Source of the DNA: Tribonema minus
Taxonomy: Eukaryota > Sar > Xanthophyceae > Tribonematales > Tribonemataceae
Assembly (NCBI GenBank): GCA_017506865.1
Contig: JAFCMP010000075.1
Span: forward strand, 62,001-126,000
Length of the DNA: 64,000 nt
Reading direction: 5' to 3'
The stretch's first letter is position 1, and each line of letters begins with the position of its first letter. Below, one piece after another: positions 14,138 to 28,200 of the stretch. Position numbers and translations under genes: made by a program. The notes under the pieces were generated by a model. It did not search any database and had not been told where the DNA came from. It saw only the letters and a list, made by a program, of their open reading frames with translations.

Positions 14138-17094
14138 ATGCATTCCACCAAAGCTGTAAGCGGCGCCACAGCCATGCACGTTGCCTCCGTCTGTGTCAAC
14201 TTTGCTTTGATGAGCAGCCTGCTGCCAGCGTCCGCCTTTTCTGCTGCTGCGGCCATGCCTCCGTCCAGCCCCACTACAAAGTCCGTGTGGATGCAGTCAG
14301 CATCATCAGCTCCCCTACACCGAGCCTCGCCAGGTAAGAAGCCATCCGGAAGGATAATGAACTCGCAAAATACCTTTCCAATGGTATAGACAACTTAAGG
14401 TGCTGCTGCCCTCCGGATCCAAATCGAACTTCAATACTGACGCAAATCCACGGGATTGTGCTGCCGGGTCCGCTTACACACCTGCATCTTAAATTGGTGC
14501 TGCCCGTGCATTTCAATCTTCGTCGCCCCTTCGCTGCAGCGCTACACGGAGTGCGAGCAGGCTGCAGCGCGGAGCGGCGCTCGCGTTTGGCGACGGCGCT
14601 TCGCATGTCTGGAGGCGCTGCTGCTGACGATAACACTGTGGCTAGCACAAGTGGCAGGAGTTCATTTGGCCTGGCAAGTGCTTGGGGAGTCCTTTCAGTG
14701 CTGGCAATACTGGGGAATGCGGTGAAGCGGCTGGCGCCGATTGCAATGCAGCCCTTCAAGGTGAGAACACAGGCACTATGGATCGTGGCATGGACAACAG
14801 TCAGCGCGGACAGCAGGACAGCAACTGTGGATTTAACTCTGGATTCTCATGGCAGCTTTTGTCTGCGTGCTGTGGCAATTGCACAGTGCTGCGAGCTCAC
14901 GCAGCATTTCGCAACACAGTGACGGCATGATCAGATGCCATTAACCCTCCGACCCTGAACATGACATCATGTTGACTGAATCATGCATCTCCATGCATGT
15001 ACTTGATTCTCATTTATGATGACTGGCACAAGCAACCATACCATACCATGCTGTGGTATGCTCATGTGAGGCATTCAACGGCTTCTGCATCATGGGCGAC
15101 CATTGCACATCAACCTTCGCACACTGAGTCCGAGTCCCTGTACTTGTGACCCGATGGCATATCTGTGTTTCACAATAGTGATATCACCTTTCAGCGATGG
15201 CAGTTTTTGATCGTGCAGGCATGCCTGTGTACCTCAAAACTGTTACCATTGCAGTATTGTTTGCAGCACACGTGCTAACCGCACCGCTCTGTGTTTATGT
15301 ACTGACTGTCATCGCAGTCTGGCGACCTGACGAGGGCGCACTGGGGTATGTATGTAGGGTTTGCTGTGCTTATGGCGTACGCAGAAGGGTACAAGGCATT
15401 CCAGAAGAAATTCAGCCCCATGGTGGTGCAGCGGGCTCTCACGCTTGACAAGGTCAGTCAAATTCCTCTTGGCTGGCTTTTTCTTCTGTGCTCAAGCATT
15501 TCTCATCCATGCTGTGCTGTCTTCAGCGCTTGAACAACAAGTCTAACAGAGTACAAGCAATTGATGAAGCAAGCGCTGCAATGCTGAGCCATTTAAGAGC
15601 TGTGCTAGCATGGGCCATTGCCGAGCTTTGCAATGGCTGTCACTGAGACCCATTCTTGGGCGGCTTGCTGCTGTCTGATCACTTGAAGCACAGCCCACTG
15701 CAGTGGATGCCTGTCTCTGGTGTAGATTCTTGCTGACCTTCCAAACCGTCATCACTGGTGTGGCACCCGTAACGTGCATTGCACTTCTGCTGCTGTTATT
15801 GGTGTTGGGGTGTTGTTGTTGCTTCATTCAGAGTGCCGGCCCTCTCCGGCTGGTGCTCGCTGGCCCTTACAGCATGGGGCTGTTCCATGCCTCGCGCAAG
15901 CGCAAGATTGTCAGCTGGACACTGTCATTTGCCGTCTTGGGCCTGGTGCAGGTGAGGCAAAGCACCACCTGTGTAGGTGAAGGGTTGTTGACGCTGTGTA
16001 TTTCTTTCTTTGAAGTACGCAAGTCCATCAGTTTGACCGTGCTACAGCTGGCGGGAAAGCTCGTGGAGATTGATAGCCTATCAGAGCATTGTGGACTTGA
16101 CTGCAATTCATCTGCTATTTGATGTGCTAGAGCTGCACTCGCAGATGCCTTGTGTCATTCAGGTGCAATGCGGCTCTGTCTCTGTCTGCTGTGATGAACT
16201 TTTGAAGTATCAGCAATGGTTGTCGCAGGCGGCACTGTGGAAATGGGCCCTGCCAGTAGGGAGCCAATTCACTTGTATTGCACGCAATGATTGCTGCCAT
16301 AGTGTATCATCGCACAGCGCAGGTCTACTTCAGTGCAAGCGAGACCAATTAGTACCATCAAGTCATTCACTACACAAGTTGTGACTTTGTTTTGTGCAAC
16401 AGTGACTCAATCTGGCCTCGGCAGGAGCACCTCTCCTCGACTCTCATCGACGCTGCTGCTCCTGTCTGCTGTTGCGTCTTGCTCTTCACTCTAGGCTGTG
16501 AGGAAGCTGCCATATCCCTGGCGGAGCATCATTGATGGAGGCGTGGTGGCAGGGCTGTCCTGGGGATCTGGTGCCATTGTCTACTACTGGGTGAGGTCAT
16601 GGTTTGGGACAGACCCGGGCGTGGATGCGCAGTTGCCGCTGGAGGTGAGCTTCAACTTGAAGTTGTGCAACTTCATCAAAAATAGTCAGGTGCCACTGAC
16701 AAACCGTCATGGCTGCGATGTTTCAAAATCAGTAGTGGTGGCCCAAGTGGTTGCGTGCAACTGTTTCAAGGATAAGGTCATTTGTGTTGGTGGCTTGCAT
16801 GCCAGAATCCTGTGCACGTGGTCGGCAATGGCATCAGACAAGTGGGCCAATATGCTTTGTTGCAAGAAATGTATGACCGACACACCTTGGTATCCATTTG
16901 ATTGTGACCATGTTGAAGTATAACAGAGCCATGTACATAGTTGTCATAGTATCCGCTGGTGTGCAGCACGGGTAGAGCGCAATTGAACATGCTAGAGTTG
17001 TTGCTTATGGGAAACATGACTTATCTGGACCAGGCTAATATGCAACAACATTGGTCATGCTCACTGGCTGCAGGAGCCTGCCAAGACGGAATAG
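14138..17094 (+). CDS. Predicted plastid-targeted multi-pass membrane protein, unknown function, 6 exons
   Basis: Exons 14138-14333, 14540-14760, 15318-15452, 15832-15951, 16495-16644, 17074-17094 join in phase to 843 nt, 280 residues. The first roughly 110 residues are rich in Ser, Ala and Arg with almost no acidic residues until GGAAADDN, which fits a chloroplast transit peptide. Three to five hydrophobic stretches follow: SAWGVLSVLAILGNAV, GMYVGFAVLMAYAEGY, LRLVLAGPYSMGLFH, VSWTLSFAVLGLVQ and IIDGGVVAGLSWGSGAIVYY. Between them lie charged loops such as HASRKRKI and VRKLPYPWRS. The pattern looks conserved and enzyme-free, but I cannot name the family. The last exon (EPAKTE) is short, fits phase 0 and follows a good acceptor; it is plausible, not proven. 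Confidence 0.72.
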
Positions 17095-18872
17095 GAGCGT
17101 TACCAGGGGGCACCATGGCACCGGCACTGCCTTGCGCAAGTGAAGAGGCCTCCAAGCGCAGAGGGCTCCAAGTGCAGAGGGCTCCAGTCAGCCATGTGGC
17201 ATCATCGGCTTTGCGACAACACTTGATGAGGTTGCATCATGGCTTCATGTCGTACATTATGAATGCGGCACAAGGGGAAACTGTGCATGTAGGCTGCGCG
17301 CACATGCTCTTTTTTTGTTGTTGGCGACGCAAGCGTCGCCAGTACATAGAAGGGGAGTTGATGGATCACATACCATACTGATGCTCTTGCACATATGTTT
17401 GTGTGGCCTTCTTTGTGTTGTGCTGCCATGTGCCACATGGCTGTGAACCAGCGGCACATAAGTATTTGTGGTGCTAGCCATTGTTTGTGTCCATTCAAGC
17501 CGGGGTCTTGCAAATTATATCAATGCGATTGCTTGCTCTTCTCAGTCCTTGTAGGTGGTGGTGCATTCGCGCGCACACATGCTGTGCATGTGTGTATGTT
17601 AGTGTAGAAGCAGAGCATCCACAAAGCATCAAAGGCATGCCTTGTCTGTTGCTCGAGGAACAAAATTCAACAAAACCGGGCGCAGGTCTTGTGAGTTCAC
17701 GTATTGAAGCAATCTTCAGGTCAGGTAAGCTGTGGTCTCCAAGCTCGGTTTGACCTTGTTGACAAACTTTAGAAAAAGACGTCATCTCCCACACGTTTCG
17801 TTAGCCTTGACTCAATTGATGGATACATCCTGGTGTGCCGTGTTTCACCTGCTGTGGTCTCTGCCGTCGCCATGTGTCAGGGAGTTCTAAAGGACAGGCC
17901 CATGTAGGATGCGCAACTGACAAATTGCTCCTAATTCAAGTGATGTCAATTGATGTGTCCGGGGCAGGGATGAAGACTGACTTTATCGATTTATTGATTG
18001 ATCAATGAAGGAAGCCAGCCCCCTCCCCTCTCTCCCCCCTCAGATGCGTCATATATGTGTAGACATTTTTCGGCTGCATCATCGCATGCACGCACCCAGA
18101 AAAATCAAACCTGAACTTTTGGGCACTTCAGGAGGCAAGCAAACAAAACTTTGAATCAGAAGTAAAGTACATTTTTCACTTGCTGTTTAAGGCAATGTGA
18201 GCAAGCAGGATGTCTGCTGTATGAATTGTGTCACATACCATACGGCTACACAGATTTTGGTGATATTCGCATTTTGTGTTGACAGCGCAGGCAGGCACCG
18301 CAACTTGTAAGTGGCTCGAAAGTCAAGCGAAGCATTTCAGCATCACGTGAGCAGTGTTCCTTTTCGTAATCACCAAGAAACATCAGGTACATAGCAACAC
18401 GAGTGACAGCATCTATAAAGCAACGCGCACATGACACAGAGAAGCCCAAGGGTGAGACTACGTCATTTGGCTGGCGGGCAGAAGCACAGTGTACGACTTA
18501 AACTCAATGCATGATACCGAGTCAACTACACACGCCAGCACTGACCGTCCGCTGTGGTGCAACCCACGGTCAGTGCTGACAAGTCATCTACTGCAAGTTG
18601 GCGGTGCGTGCCCACATGTATGTCGCCGCACTTTGAAAAGGAGTGCATCCACTAAGCTCGGGCGCACTGTACTCAAGGTGGCAAGGTGTGTACTCGGTAC
18701 TGTACTCATGGCGGCAGGCTCGCACTAGCATCTCAGATCCCCATCTCACGCAACTGTGCTACCGCTACTGCATTGTTGATACAACTGTCACTGCTCATTC
18801 TGCCATGATCGCAGCAAAATCTGAAGGCTGTCATCTGCTGCTGCTGCTGCTGCTGCTGAGCATCTGGACCGT
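17095..18872. other. Intergenic, between convergent gene ends
   Basis: The membrane-protein gene (plus) and the ATRX gene (minus) end toward each other here. No exon chain is seen. Around 17480-17800 there are open frames on both strands with no family resemblance. Confidence 0.5.
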
Positions 18873-19210
18873 TTATCTGCTGCCAGTAGTGCTCGGCTGC
18901 TGCTGCTGCTGTTGCTGCTGTTGCTGCTGCTGCTGCTGCTGGTAGTGCTGCCGCTGCCGCTCCCGGTACTGTTGCAAGGCTGCTGCCTGCAGCTGCAGCT
19001 GCACAGCCGCGTCACTCTGCAGCTGCGGTTGCGGCTGAGGCGGTGGCGGCTGCTGCTGCTGCTGCTGCATGCGCTGCTGCTGCTGCAGCAGCGCTGCCTC
19101 AATCTGCTGCTGCTGCGCCAGGTGCCGCCGCTGCTGTGCCTGCTGCGCGCGCTGGAGCGCCAGCTGCTCTTCCACCACCCGCTGCGCCTGCTGCTGCTGC
19201 TGCGCAATGA
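18836..19210. repeat. CTG/CAG-rich trinucleotide tracts
   Basis: Runs of CTG (CAG on the coding strand) at about 18836-18857, 18898-18943, 19050-19090 and 19189-19203. All but the first lie inside the last ATRX exon and code for Gln. The first lies just past the stop codon. Length is likely to vary between strains. Confidence 0.85.
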
Positions 19211-22200
19211 GTTGCTCCATGGTCAGGCCCATGCGCAGGAGCGGTGCAGCACCAGCAGCTGCCCTGAGCGGCGTCGCCAGGTCAGCTGGCAGCAGGGGCT
19301 CAGGCGATGCATTGCTCAAGCGGCGGGGAGGAGTATCTCCATCATCCAACATCTCCAGCTGCAGGTCCTCCGCCTCAGCTGCTTTCTCCTCCTGTGAGGC
19401 AGGGACATCATGGGGCTAGATGAGTGCAACTTCAAGTCTTGATTTTTTACGCCTCACTTCTGTGCACTCCGAGCTCTTTCAGTTGCGCTCGTGACAGCTG
19501 GAGCAAGCAGAGCGTGTTTCACACACTTCCTTGGTCAGCGAATGCATTGCAGAATATTCTACGTACCATGAAGGTCAGGTGCTCATGTCAGATGAGAAAC
19601 GTGCACTGCTAATGCACCAGTCTCTGTCATGCTACAGTACGCTCCAACATTACAGCGCGGCTCTGCGGGCTCCTACGAAGTACATACATACCTCGGGGCG
19701 CAGCTGTAGGTCAGGGTCGTGCTGCAGCAGCTGGCTGTTCTGGTGGCAGCTCTTGATCCAGTCCGTGTGGTGCTTGACGATGCGCAGCAGCACGCCATCC
19801 TTGATGTCCGCCTCGCCGCCCGCCTGCTGCAGCCTCTTGAGCACGTTCTGCAGGCCCGACGTCACCTCCGACTTGGCCGCGTCGGCCATCATCGCCACAA
19901 CCGCAGCTACCACGGGTGACTCTCCCTGCAGACCTGCGAGCACAGCCTGAATTTCCGCCGCCGGACCGTCCTGTGCATACTTGTTGAGCCCCAGCTCCTT
20001 GTCGCTCTTCATGAACTGCGGCAGGATGCTCTTCTTGTCCACCACGTTCTCCGCAAGCGCGCGCTTGGACGTCTGCAGCATGTAGATCTTCTCCTCCGCG
20101 CTCTCGTGGCACAGCTGGGCGGGGGCAGCGAGCAGCAGAGCTGGTATCAGCGCGAAATACACAGATTGCGCAAGTCACACACAGACGGCCTGTCCCTGCT
20201 GATTTTGTATTGGTTCAGTAAACGCTGTTCTTGGAGTTTTGCTGCCTCAAGTGCAGGCGCCACTGCAGGAAAACCTGCTGAGGTACATAGCCACCGACGA
20301 CTACAAGCCACTTCAAGAGGGTCTGGCCATCAAGCGCCAGAACCGCTTGATGGCCTGACCCTCTTGGAGTGGCTTGTAATCGTTGGTCGCTGTATACCTG
20401 AGCAGGTTCTCCTGCAGTGACAACGTCATGGTCTACCCACATAATGCTGCATCTATGCTCTCATGCGCACATTTTCATAGGAAACGCATCAGAAAGTATT
20501 GAGCTCCAGGTGACACGTTGGTAAGCCGTCAATTTGAATGCCTTCCACCAACAACCGTGGTCGCCGCTGGTGCGCCAACTGGCCACGAGTCAAACAGCGC
20601 CACCATTCATACGCTTCTGGCCCCTGCAGAATACAACCAAATTTTCTAGTAATATCATGAAAGTAAGTTCAATGCAAACTTTCATACCATATGATACTTT
20701 TCCTTGAATCTGTATTGCAATCATATGTCCTCACCAGGCGATACACCACAACATCCTTGGTCTGGCCAAAGCGGTAGCAGCGGAACATGGCCTGCAGGTC
20801 GTTGGCAGGGTTCCAGCTAGTGTCCAGGAGCACCACTCGGTTCGCTGCCACTAGATTGATCCCTGCGAGCGCAAGTTACAAAAGCGTAATAGTGACATCA
20901 CGTGAACAAATTACCATTTCAGTTATGACCGGTTGGGATGCTTTGGTACCTGCAACCTTGGCAAAGGGCGCTCCCGTGCAGCACGGAAAAAGAAATACTG
21001 GTGATCTTCCCCTTTCCTGGGAGCGTCCACTTGCAGTTGCAGTTGCAGATGAGGAAAACAAGGCAGACTGTGGCGGACTGGCACACTGGCAGCAGAGCTG
21101 CAAAGCCAAGAGCGTGAAGGCGTAAATTTAGTATATGATCATGAGCTCTTCGCCGCTGACGACGGGTGCTGCCGCATTCGTCTCATTCCACATCAACCAT
21201 GGCCGCATGACAGCGGTGCCCACAAATGTGTGTAGAGTTTGCAGCAGAATGATCAGCGTAAGGCCCAGAATGAACCATGGGATTGCTACTTGATATACAT
21301 GACGATTGACATGCATGACCTTGGACATATAGGTTGTTGGTGCAAGGCACTCACCTACACTGCCTGCACCGGTGGACACCATGAACAAGTGCGCCTTGCA
21401 GCCTGCCTTGTTGAACGCGTTGACCCTTTGCTGCCTGCATCACAAATCACATTGATACAGCAAACACGAGCAGGAGCCGGTTCATGACCTATATGAATTG
21501 CATAAAAGCATGTGTTTTTGAAATTGTTACAACCATGAGCATGGCTGATAGGGATGCAGCATTAAGCCACCTGTTATGGTCAGAGGTCACATGCATACAC
21601 AGATTGTGTGGGCAGATGCAAACAGTGACACACCACATGCACCGCAGATCTGGCGCCGTGCCAACTTAGCAAACCACACAACTTGTGAACACTCAAATGC
21701 GATGCGCTGCTGAGGAGTCCGGCAACCAAGAAATCAACTCTACCACAACCCTACCTTTAACACTATCCTCACCTGCGAGTACAGTTCCCAGTGTTGTTTC
21801 ACCAAAGCATAGTCAGTGCTTCTTATTTATAAATGAGTGCAGGTGGACGATATTCGCGCATTTCAACAAAGTCCTCTAGCCACAAGACAGCACATAGCCG
21901 CTCTCGGCATTACTGCTACTGCACTGGCCACAGGCCCTCTGCCAAAATCGCCCAGCACTGCGCGCTGCAGTGCTGGCGTCAGCCTACCACCGCACAAGGG
22001 CCAACACTGCAACTTCAAGCGCGCTCGTCACCAGCACCGCGTCAAAAACGCACCTGTCCCTGGCGCTGACGCTCCCGTCAATCCTGAAGTAGTGCCTGTT
22101 GGGCCGCCACGGCCCCCACGTAGTCCCCCCCCCCTGCGGCGGCGCCACGGAGACCGCGTCCCCCCACCCCTTGGACCGCGTCAGCAGCCTCTCCAACAGG

Positions 22201-25200
22201 TTGAGAATGGTGGTGTACTTGCTGAAGACGACCACCTTGTCGCCGACCAGCACGGCCTGCGCGACGATCTCCATGAGCATCACCAGCTTGCCGCTCTCGC
22301 GCACGTCGAACTCGTTCATGTCCAGCGCAGCATCCAAATCCAGGGGCACGTCCTTGAGCTTGGCGCGCCGCTTGGCAGCCTTCTTCTTGCGCTGGTCGCG
22401 CGTCGCGCTGAGCGCTGCCTCGCTGCGCCTGCGCTTGCCCTTGCCGGCTGCTGCGTCCGCGTCTGAGCCGGCTGGCGCTGCTGCTGCCGCTGCTGCTGCT
22501 GCTGCTGGCGTCGCTGCGGCAGCTGGTCTGGGTCCCGCCGCTGCTGCCGCCGCCGCTGCCATTGCCGCCGCTGCTGCGCCCGCCGCCGCCGCCACTGCCT
22601 CTGCAGATGCGGGGGGTGCAGCGGGTGCGGAGCCAGCTGCTCCGACTGCCGCAGCGGCTGTCGCAGCGACGCCGGCAGGTGTTGCATGGTGATGCGGCAG
22701 CGGCGGTGGCATGTCTGCATTGCCTGCTGCATTGGCAGCTGCCCTCGCGACGGAGCCAGCGTGGCTGGTGCTCAGGTCACTCTCAGACACGGGGCTGCTG
22801 CTGCGCTCGCTGACGGTGTCCGATATTGTATCTGCACACGGCGGCAACAGAACAGTAGGTACATCCACAATGTTTAGAGAAATGCTAAATGTAGTGCCGC
22901 AACATGGAGTGTGTGGCTGGCAACGTTGCTGACAGGAAAGTGCATATGCGTGCGTATGTGAGATGGCAGCAGGGGCCAGTACACCATGTAAGCTTGCCTA
23001 CATAACCAAACCATGCCGCGAAACCATAGATATACTGGAAAGAGCAAAGTGACATGATGCATGACGCAATGGGCACCCTGCCCCTATTTCTGATCCTAAC
23101 CTAACCCAAAGTCTTACTCAAGCCCTAAACCTAGATCATGAGCGCCGAGCACTTTCCTGGGGCATGGTCATGGAAGTCAACGAGTCACTTAGTCACTCAC
23201 CAGTACCCGACGAAGACCTCCTGCCCTGTTGCATCTTGCGTCGCTTTGCCTTGGGCTTTGCTGCAGGCTCATAGTCCGTGTCCTCACCGGCCCACACAGC
23301 ATCATCTGCCTCCGCGTCGCTCTCATACTCCACTACATCATCGTCCACAATGAAGGCGCGGTCCTGTATGGCATCAGCACATATGCGTGTGATTGTGTGT
23401 GTCAATGTGGTGAAGAGTGGATGAGTTGCGTGGGTTCCGGACACCATCAACTGAGCATTAGTGTGTTGGAGCACTGCTTCATACTTCTGGGGGACACAGT
23501 GGGAGGGCACACTGCATTGAGCACTGCTGCCAAAAAACAGAGTGGGGCGCAGCTGCGGAGACGTTGTTGGGCACGAGACGATGGCAACGGCTGTGGTTGT
23601 GAGCTATACGCACATCGAGCCGATCAGACCATTGCTCATACTAGTGCCTTGTTGTACTGTGCGCCCAGGCGTTGTCGAGATGCGTTGTAGTGTCATACAG
23701 GTACCGAGGTGCGTTGTATCGACAACAACTGGGCGCACAGCACCCTCAAAAAGTGTACGATGAGTGATGTAGGTAGGCCTGCGCCAGCGTCAAGGCTCAG
23801 TTGCGCAACATTTCGTAAGCGACGAGGCGACAAATGCATGCATTGCGCATTAACATCATGACACATGAAGTAAGCAAGGCCCTTGTATGTGCCGCACACA
23901 CCGCCAGACCTCCATATCATCAGCAAGTGCATCATTAACAGCCTACGTCCCACCTGAAGACATGCCTGCTGATGAAACATCATGATCCCATATATCAGCT
24001 CATCACCCACCTGCATTGCTTGATCTTACCCTAGCCCTAACCCTAGACTAATCCTTGTAAACCTTACCTCATCATCCTCTGGATCTTCAACAAACTCATC
24101 CTCTGAGCCAGCGCCACCCGCAGTGCCTCCGCCATTGGCACCGGCCCGCTTGCCCTGCCCCAGCCTGTCGAGCGCATCCTGCATCTGTTCAGCAGTTAGG
24201 CAGATAGACAGCAGTGCGGTTCTGAGTCAGGGCAGTAAACGATCATATATGTCATACATTGACAGCCATCAGAACAACACCATCAAAATGAATTGCTGCT
24301 GTGCCAGCAAGTACAGGTTTCAGGGAAGAATTGCCACTTCATGAACTTTAACCAACACTGTCTGTGCTGGCCCACTGCACTGGACTTTCAATCATTAACA
24401 AAGCGATAGTCGCTTACACAACCAATCAATGACCTGCAGCGTCACTCTAGCCTCCCTCGACAGACAAATGCAGTTCAAGTGCAAACAGCAACATGATTTC
24501 TCACCTCGAAAGGTCGCTGGTCAACTATGAGGGCTGTTGAAACTGTCAATGCTGAAATTGTACACCAAGCCTGGATCTGCCCCAGAGCAGTTGTGGGCTG
24601 ACTCTGCCGATGCAACATATGCGGCGAGCTAGGGCATGCATGCTCGCAAACATAAATCATACATGCATACCTGCGCACGAGTCATCCCCTTTGCTGCTGC
24701 CTTTGGTTACGCACGACCCCGAACTGGTGAACCCAAGGTGGGCAAATGTTGTTGAGGTTGAGCCAAGCTCCCGCTTGTTCCGCCACAGCAAAGCATCATA
24801 ACATGACCGAATTTCCAGTTCTTCTTTCCTAAGCCTACGACTGCTCTGTGCACAGGTATACCTCAACATCACCGCAACGTCAGTTTATGATTTCATGTCG
24901 CATTGCAGCACCCTGATTATGCTTGTATGCTAATGGGTACCTTAGCGTCCATGTCCTTGTCGTCAACCTCTTCGTCGCCATCACTGGCGGCAGCATCGAG
25001 CAGCAGGTTGTGCTCAATGATGTGGCGCGCCAGTTCTGGGTGCGCCCAGGCAAAGTGAAGGCCGTGCATCGCGCGGAAGATGCTCAGCTGTAGCACACAG
25101 AGACCACAAGAGAGACGAATGTACACAAGAAGGGTTAGCTTCGGGTTGGTGTGCTGCCATCCTCGCAGCCTGCGTTTGATGACGACTGACAACGCAGGCA

Positions 25201-28200
25201 GCATGCTGCCTGGTGCGCCCAGCCTGCCATGAGCTACAGAACACTTCTGCCAGGCCTGCACCTGTTTCTTTCAAGTTCTGCACAAGCCAGTGGGGCAAGA
25301 GATGCGTGCATTGGGCTAGCATAGCGCGAGTTCATGGCTGTGCACTGAGCATCACACGGTGTGTGGCAGGTTGCTGACAGGCAGGGCATACTCACAATTA
25401 CGGACAAGCCGCCTCACATTTGTCCGACTGATGCTCGCTGTGAACGCAGCTACAGTGCCCAGCATTGGTTGCGAACTCTGGGGTTAGAGTTAGGGTTAGT
25501 GAATGCAAGCTGACACACTCACTTCATGTGTTGTCATTGCGGTGAAGCCAACCTACTTGAGAGGTCCAGAGGTTCCCAAGTATCAAAATACTGGTCACCG
25601 GCATCGCGTATTTGGGACCTGCTGCTGCGGCTCAGTGCACATTCCATGCACACATGATTCAGACCACTACTGAGCACTGCCTGTTCACCTTGCCGTTCTT
25701 GGTCATGTAGCTCTTGAAGATGGTGCGCTCCATGTCGCGCTGCTTGGGGGTGCGCTGCACGCCAATCACGTACTCCGCCTGCGCATACCCATGCATACAT
25801 ACCCCATGAGAACATGCACGTCACCATGCACATACCGCGTTGCGGGCAGCAGCAGTGTGCGTAGTGGTACAAAGGACTGCTGAGGGCGTTAGGGCTACAG
25901 CTAGGGTTTGTCATGCCGTCCTTTTATTTATAAATAAATTAAAATAGGGCAAGCGAACACCAGGGCTCCATATGAGGCAATGGCAGTAACCGAGCTCATC
26001 CTGGCCTTCGACCTTTTCTCTTGTGTTGATGCTGATACTGGCCACTGGACAATAATTGAGGGGTACACCATCCTCTTCGCCACATCCGGTGGTGCGCTCT
26101 GAATGACTATGATGTAGGGGTGGCACGAACGCATCCCGTGCATGCCATCAAGTTCATGCACCATGCAGCACGCACACACGCAACTTCAACTTCAACAGCA
26201 GGCGCAACAGCACACCGGTGGCTTGCCTGCGTCATGCACCATACAGCACGCACACGCAACTTCAACTTTAAAAGCAGGCGCAACCGCACACCGGTGACTT
26301 GCCTGCGGCGGGCGCTGCAGCTCCCTGATGAGCACGCTGCTGTCGCGCCGGTGCACGAACGGCGCAATCTTTGTGCGCAAAACGTGCACGCGCCTGCGCA
26401 TCCTGTCCGCCTTGTTTCTGCTGCAGTCAATCGCGTTGCCAGCATCGATGGGCTTGGAGAAGGCGTCCTTGAAGTACCCCTCACTGCCCAGAAGCCCAGG
26501 CCTGGGGCACCGGCAACGGTGAAACCACCAAAGTGTGAGATGAAGTTGCAGATGTGCTCGCAGGAAACACAAGGCGACGTTTTGGGTTGAAGTCATCAAT
26601 GATGACTGGATCCCATGAATATTGGGCTTGGGGCAAGAGTCAGGGTAACTTAGCTGCGTGCGCCTGTTTGAACAAAGTGATAATGTGGCAAGGCAACGGC
26701 AACCCAGACATGCAATGCTTAAGAGCAGCAGTGAAATGCAATGCATCGCAATTGGTGCGCTGCAGCACACATCTGAGGCACAGAGCACTACCTAGCATCA
26801 TACATACAAACCATATGTCACGTGTTTATTCTCCATCCATACATGAGCCTAATGTAGTACCGGAATTACTCTTCATATCCCAAATGCTTCACACTCTCAC
26901 GCAGCACACTGTCAGAGTCACACCACAGCGCTGGCATACAAAAGCAACACGTGCAATTGAACCAAAGCTTCCGAGCCGACTAATGCGCACCGCAAACACA
27001 GCCCCGCTTCAAACACCGATAACTTCAAAGTACCCATGTACCATGTTCATTAAAAAAGCATGTACTGTATGTATGTATGTATGTATGTATGTATGGCATA
27101 TGTATGCATCAGTGCTCACCTGACAAAGCTGACCATGTGGTAGTACTCCATGAGGTTGTTCTGCAGGGGCGAGCCAGTCAGCAGCGCGCGTCGCCGCGTC
27201 TTGACGCTGTCGAGCGCCTTGTATCGAATGGACTGGTTGTTGCGCACCAGGTGGCCCTCGTCAGCGATCAGCACGTCCGGGCCCTCGCCAAACAGGCACT
27301 CCTTGATCTAAGGCAGCGCAAGAAGCCATCCCAATCATGGAGCTTTTACAAGGCTGTTGTTGGGGTCTGGGCAAGGAGAATGTCGCCAATACAAGGATGA
27401 GAGACAGGGTCTAATACCAGCCGCCCCTGTTGTAAATGTACATACCGTCTGTCTTTGCGCACAGTCATGCGGATGTCTGGGCCGTTATGGGCCTGTTCCC
27501 AAATAGGCCAATGCTTGATGTCGATGGCGACAGACGCATCATAGAAGAACAGCATAGGGGTTAACACACAAAGGCACGACGGAAATGGCGTCACACAAGG
27601 AGTCGCGCAGCGAAACAGGTTGCCGTTGTGCAAAGCCGACTTCATCAATTACCTCTACATGAGTAGCTACTTGTCTATGAGCATCTCCGAGCCCTGGTCA
27701 AACAGGCATGGCTGAGGTGAGCACAGGCACCTGACATATACTTTGAGACCTGTGTGGGTGCATCATTGCAACAGTCAGCAGCAGTTCTGCAGCCGATTTG
27801 GCCTGCGAAAGGAAGTCCCGTCTCATTTTCCACAGCAAGTACGCTGCAAAACACATGCCAACTGTCCGCGTCCACTGCCAGCACGCCGCATGTTCCACAC
27901 GCAGCTTCACTTATCTATTTGAATTCGACTAAACTTTCAACAACAACAAACGGAAAATGCAATAATTTCTTGGGGCGGTTTTGTCAGGAATGAGCAGCTG
28001 CTGTCAGCAATGTGATCTTGGAAGTGCGCGCAAAGGCAATGCTCCGCTTGAGACGCATGTCATGTAACATTCATACAGACTCGGCAGCTGCCCCGTTATT
28101 CAAAGAAAGGGCATAGAGGTTGAGTTAGCACTCTCTTCTTCAACTTCTCCACACTCATACTTCAACTGCACCAGCGGCTGCCTCAGCAGACGACGCAATG

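Larger units (their letters stand above)
18873..22831 (-). other. ATRX exons 20-24: helicase C lobe and Gln-rich tail
   Basis: Exon 20 (22054-22831) starts with Ala-rich low-complexity sequence, then [31 protein letters not shown] and [13 protein letters not shown] (motif IV region). Exons 21-22 carry [32 protein letters not shown] and [18 protein letters not shown] (motifs V-VI), nearly identical to ATRX. Exon 23 has [20 protein letters not shown], the usual end of the helicase. Exon 24 codes for about 170 residues dominated by Gln runs before the stop at 18873-18875. Confidence 0.9.

Noticed and set aside
22099-22692. Ala-rich plus-strand frame
   Set aside because: Antisense of the Ala-rich part of ATRX exon 20.
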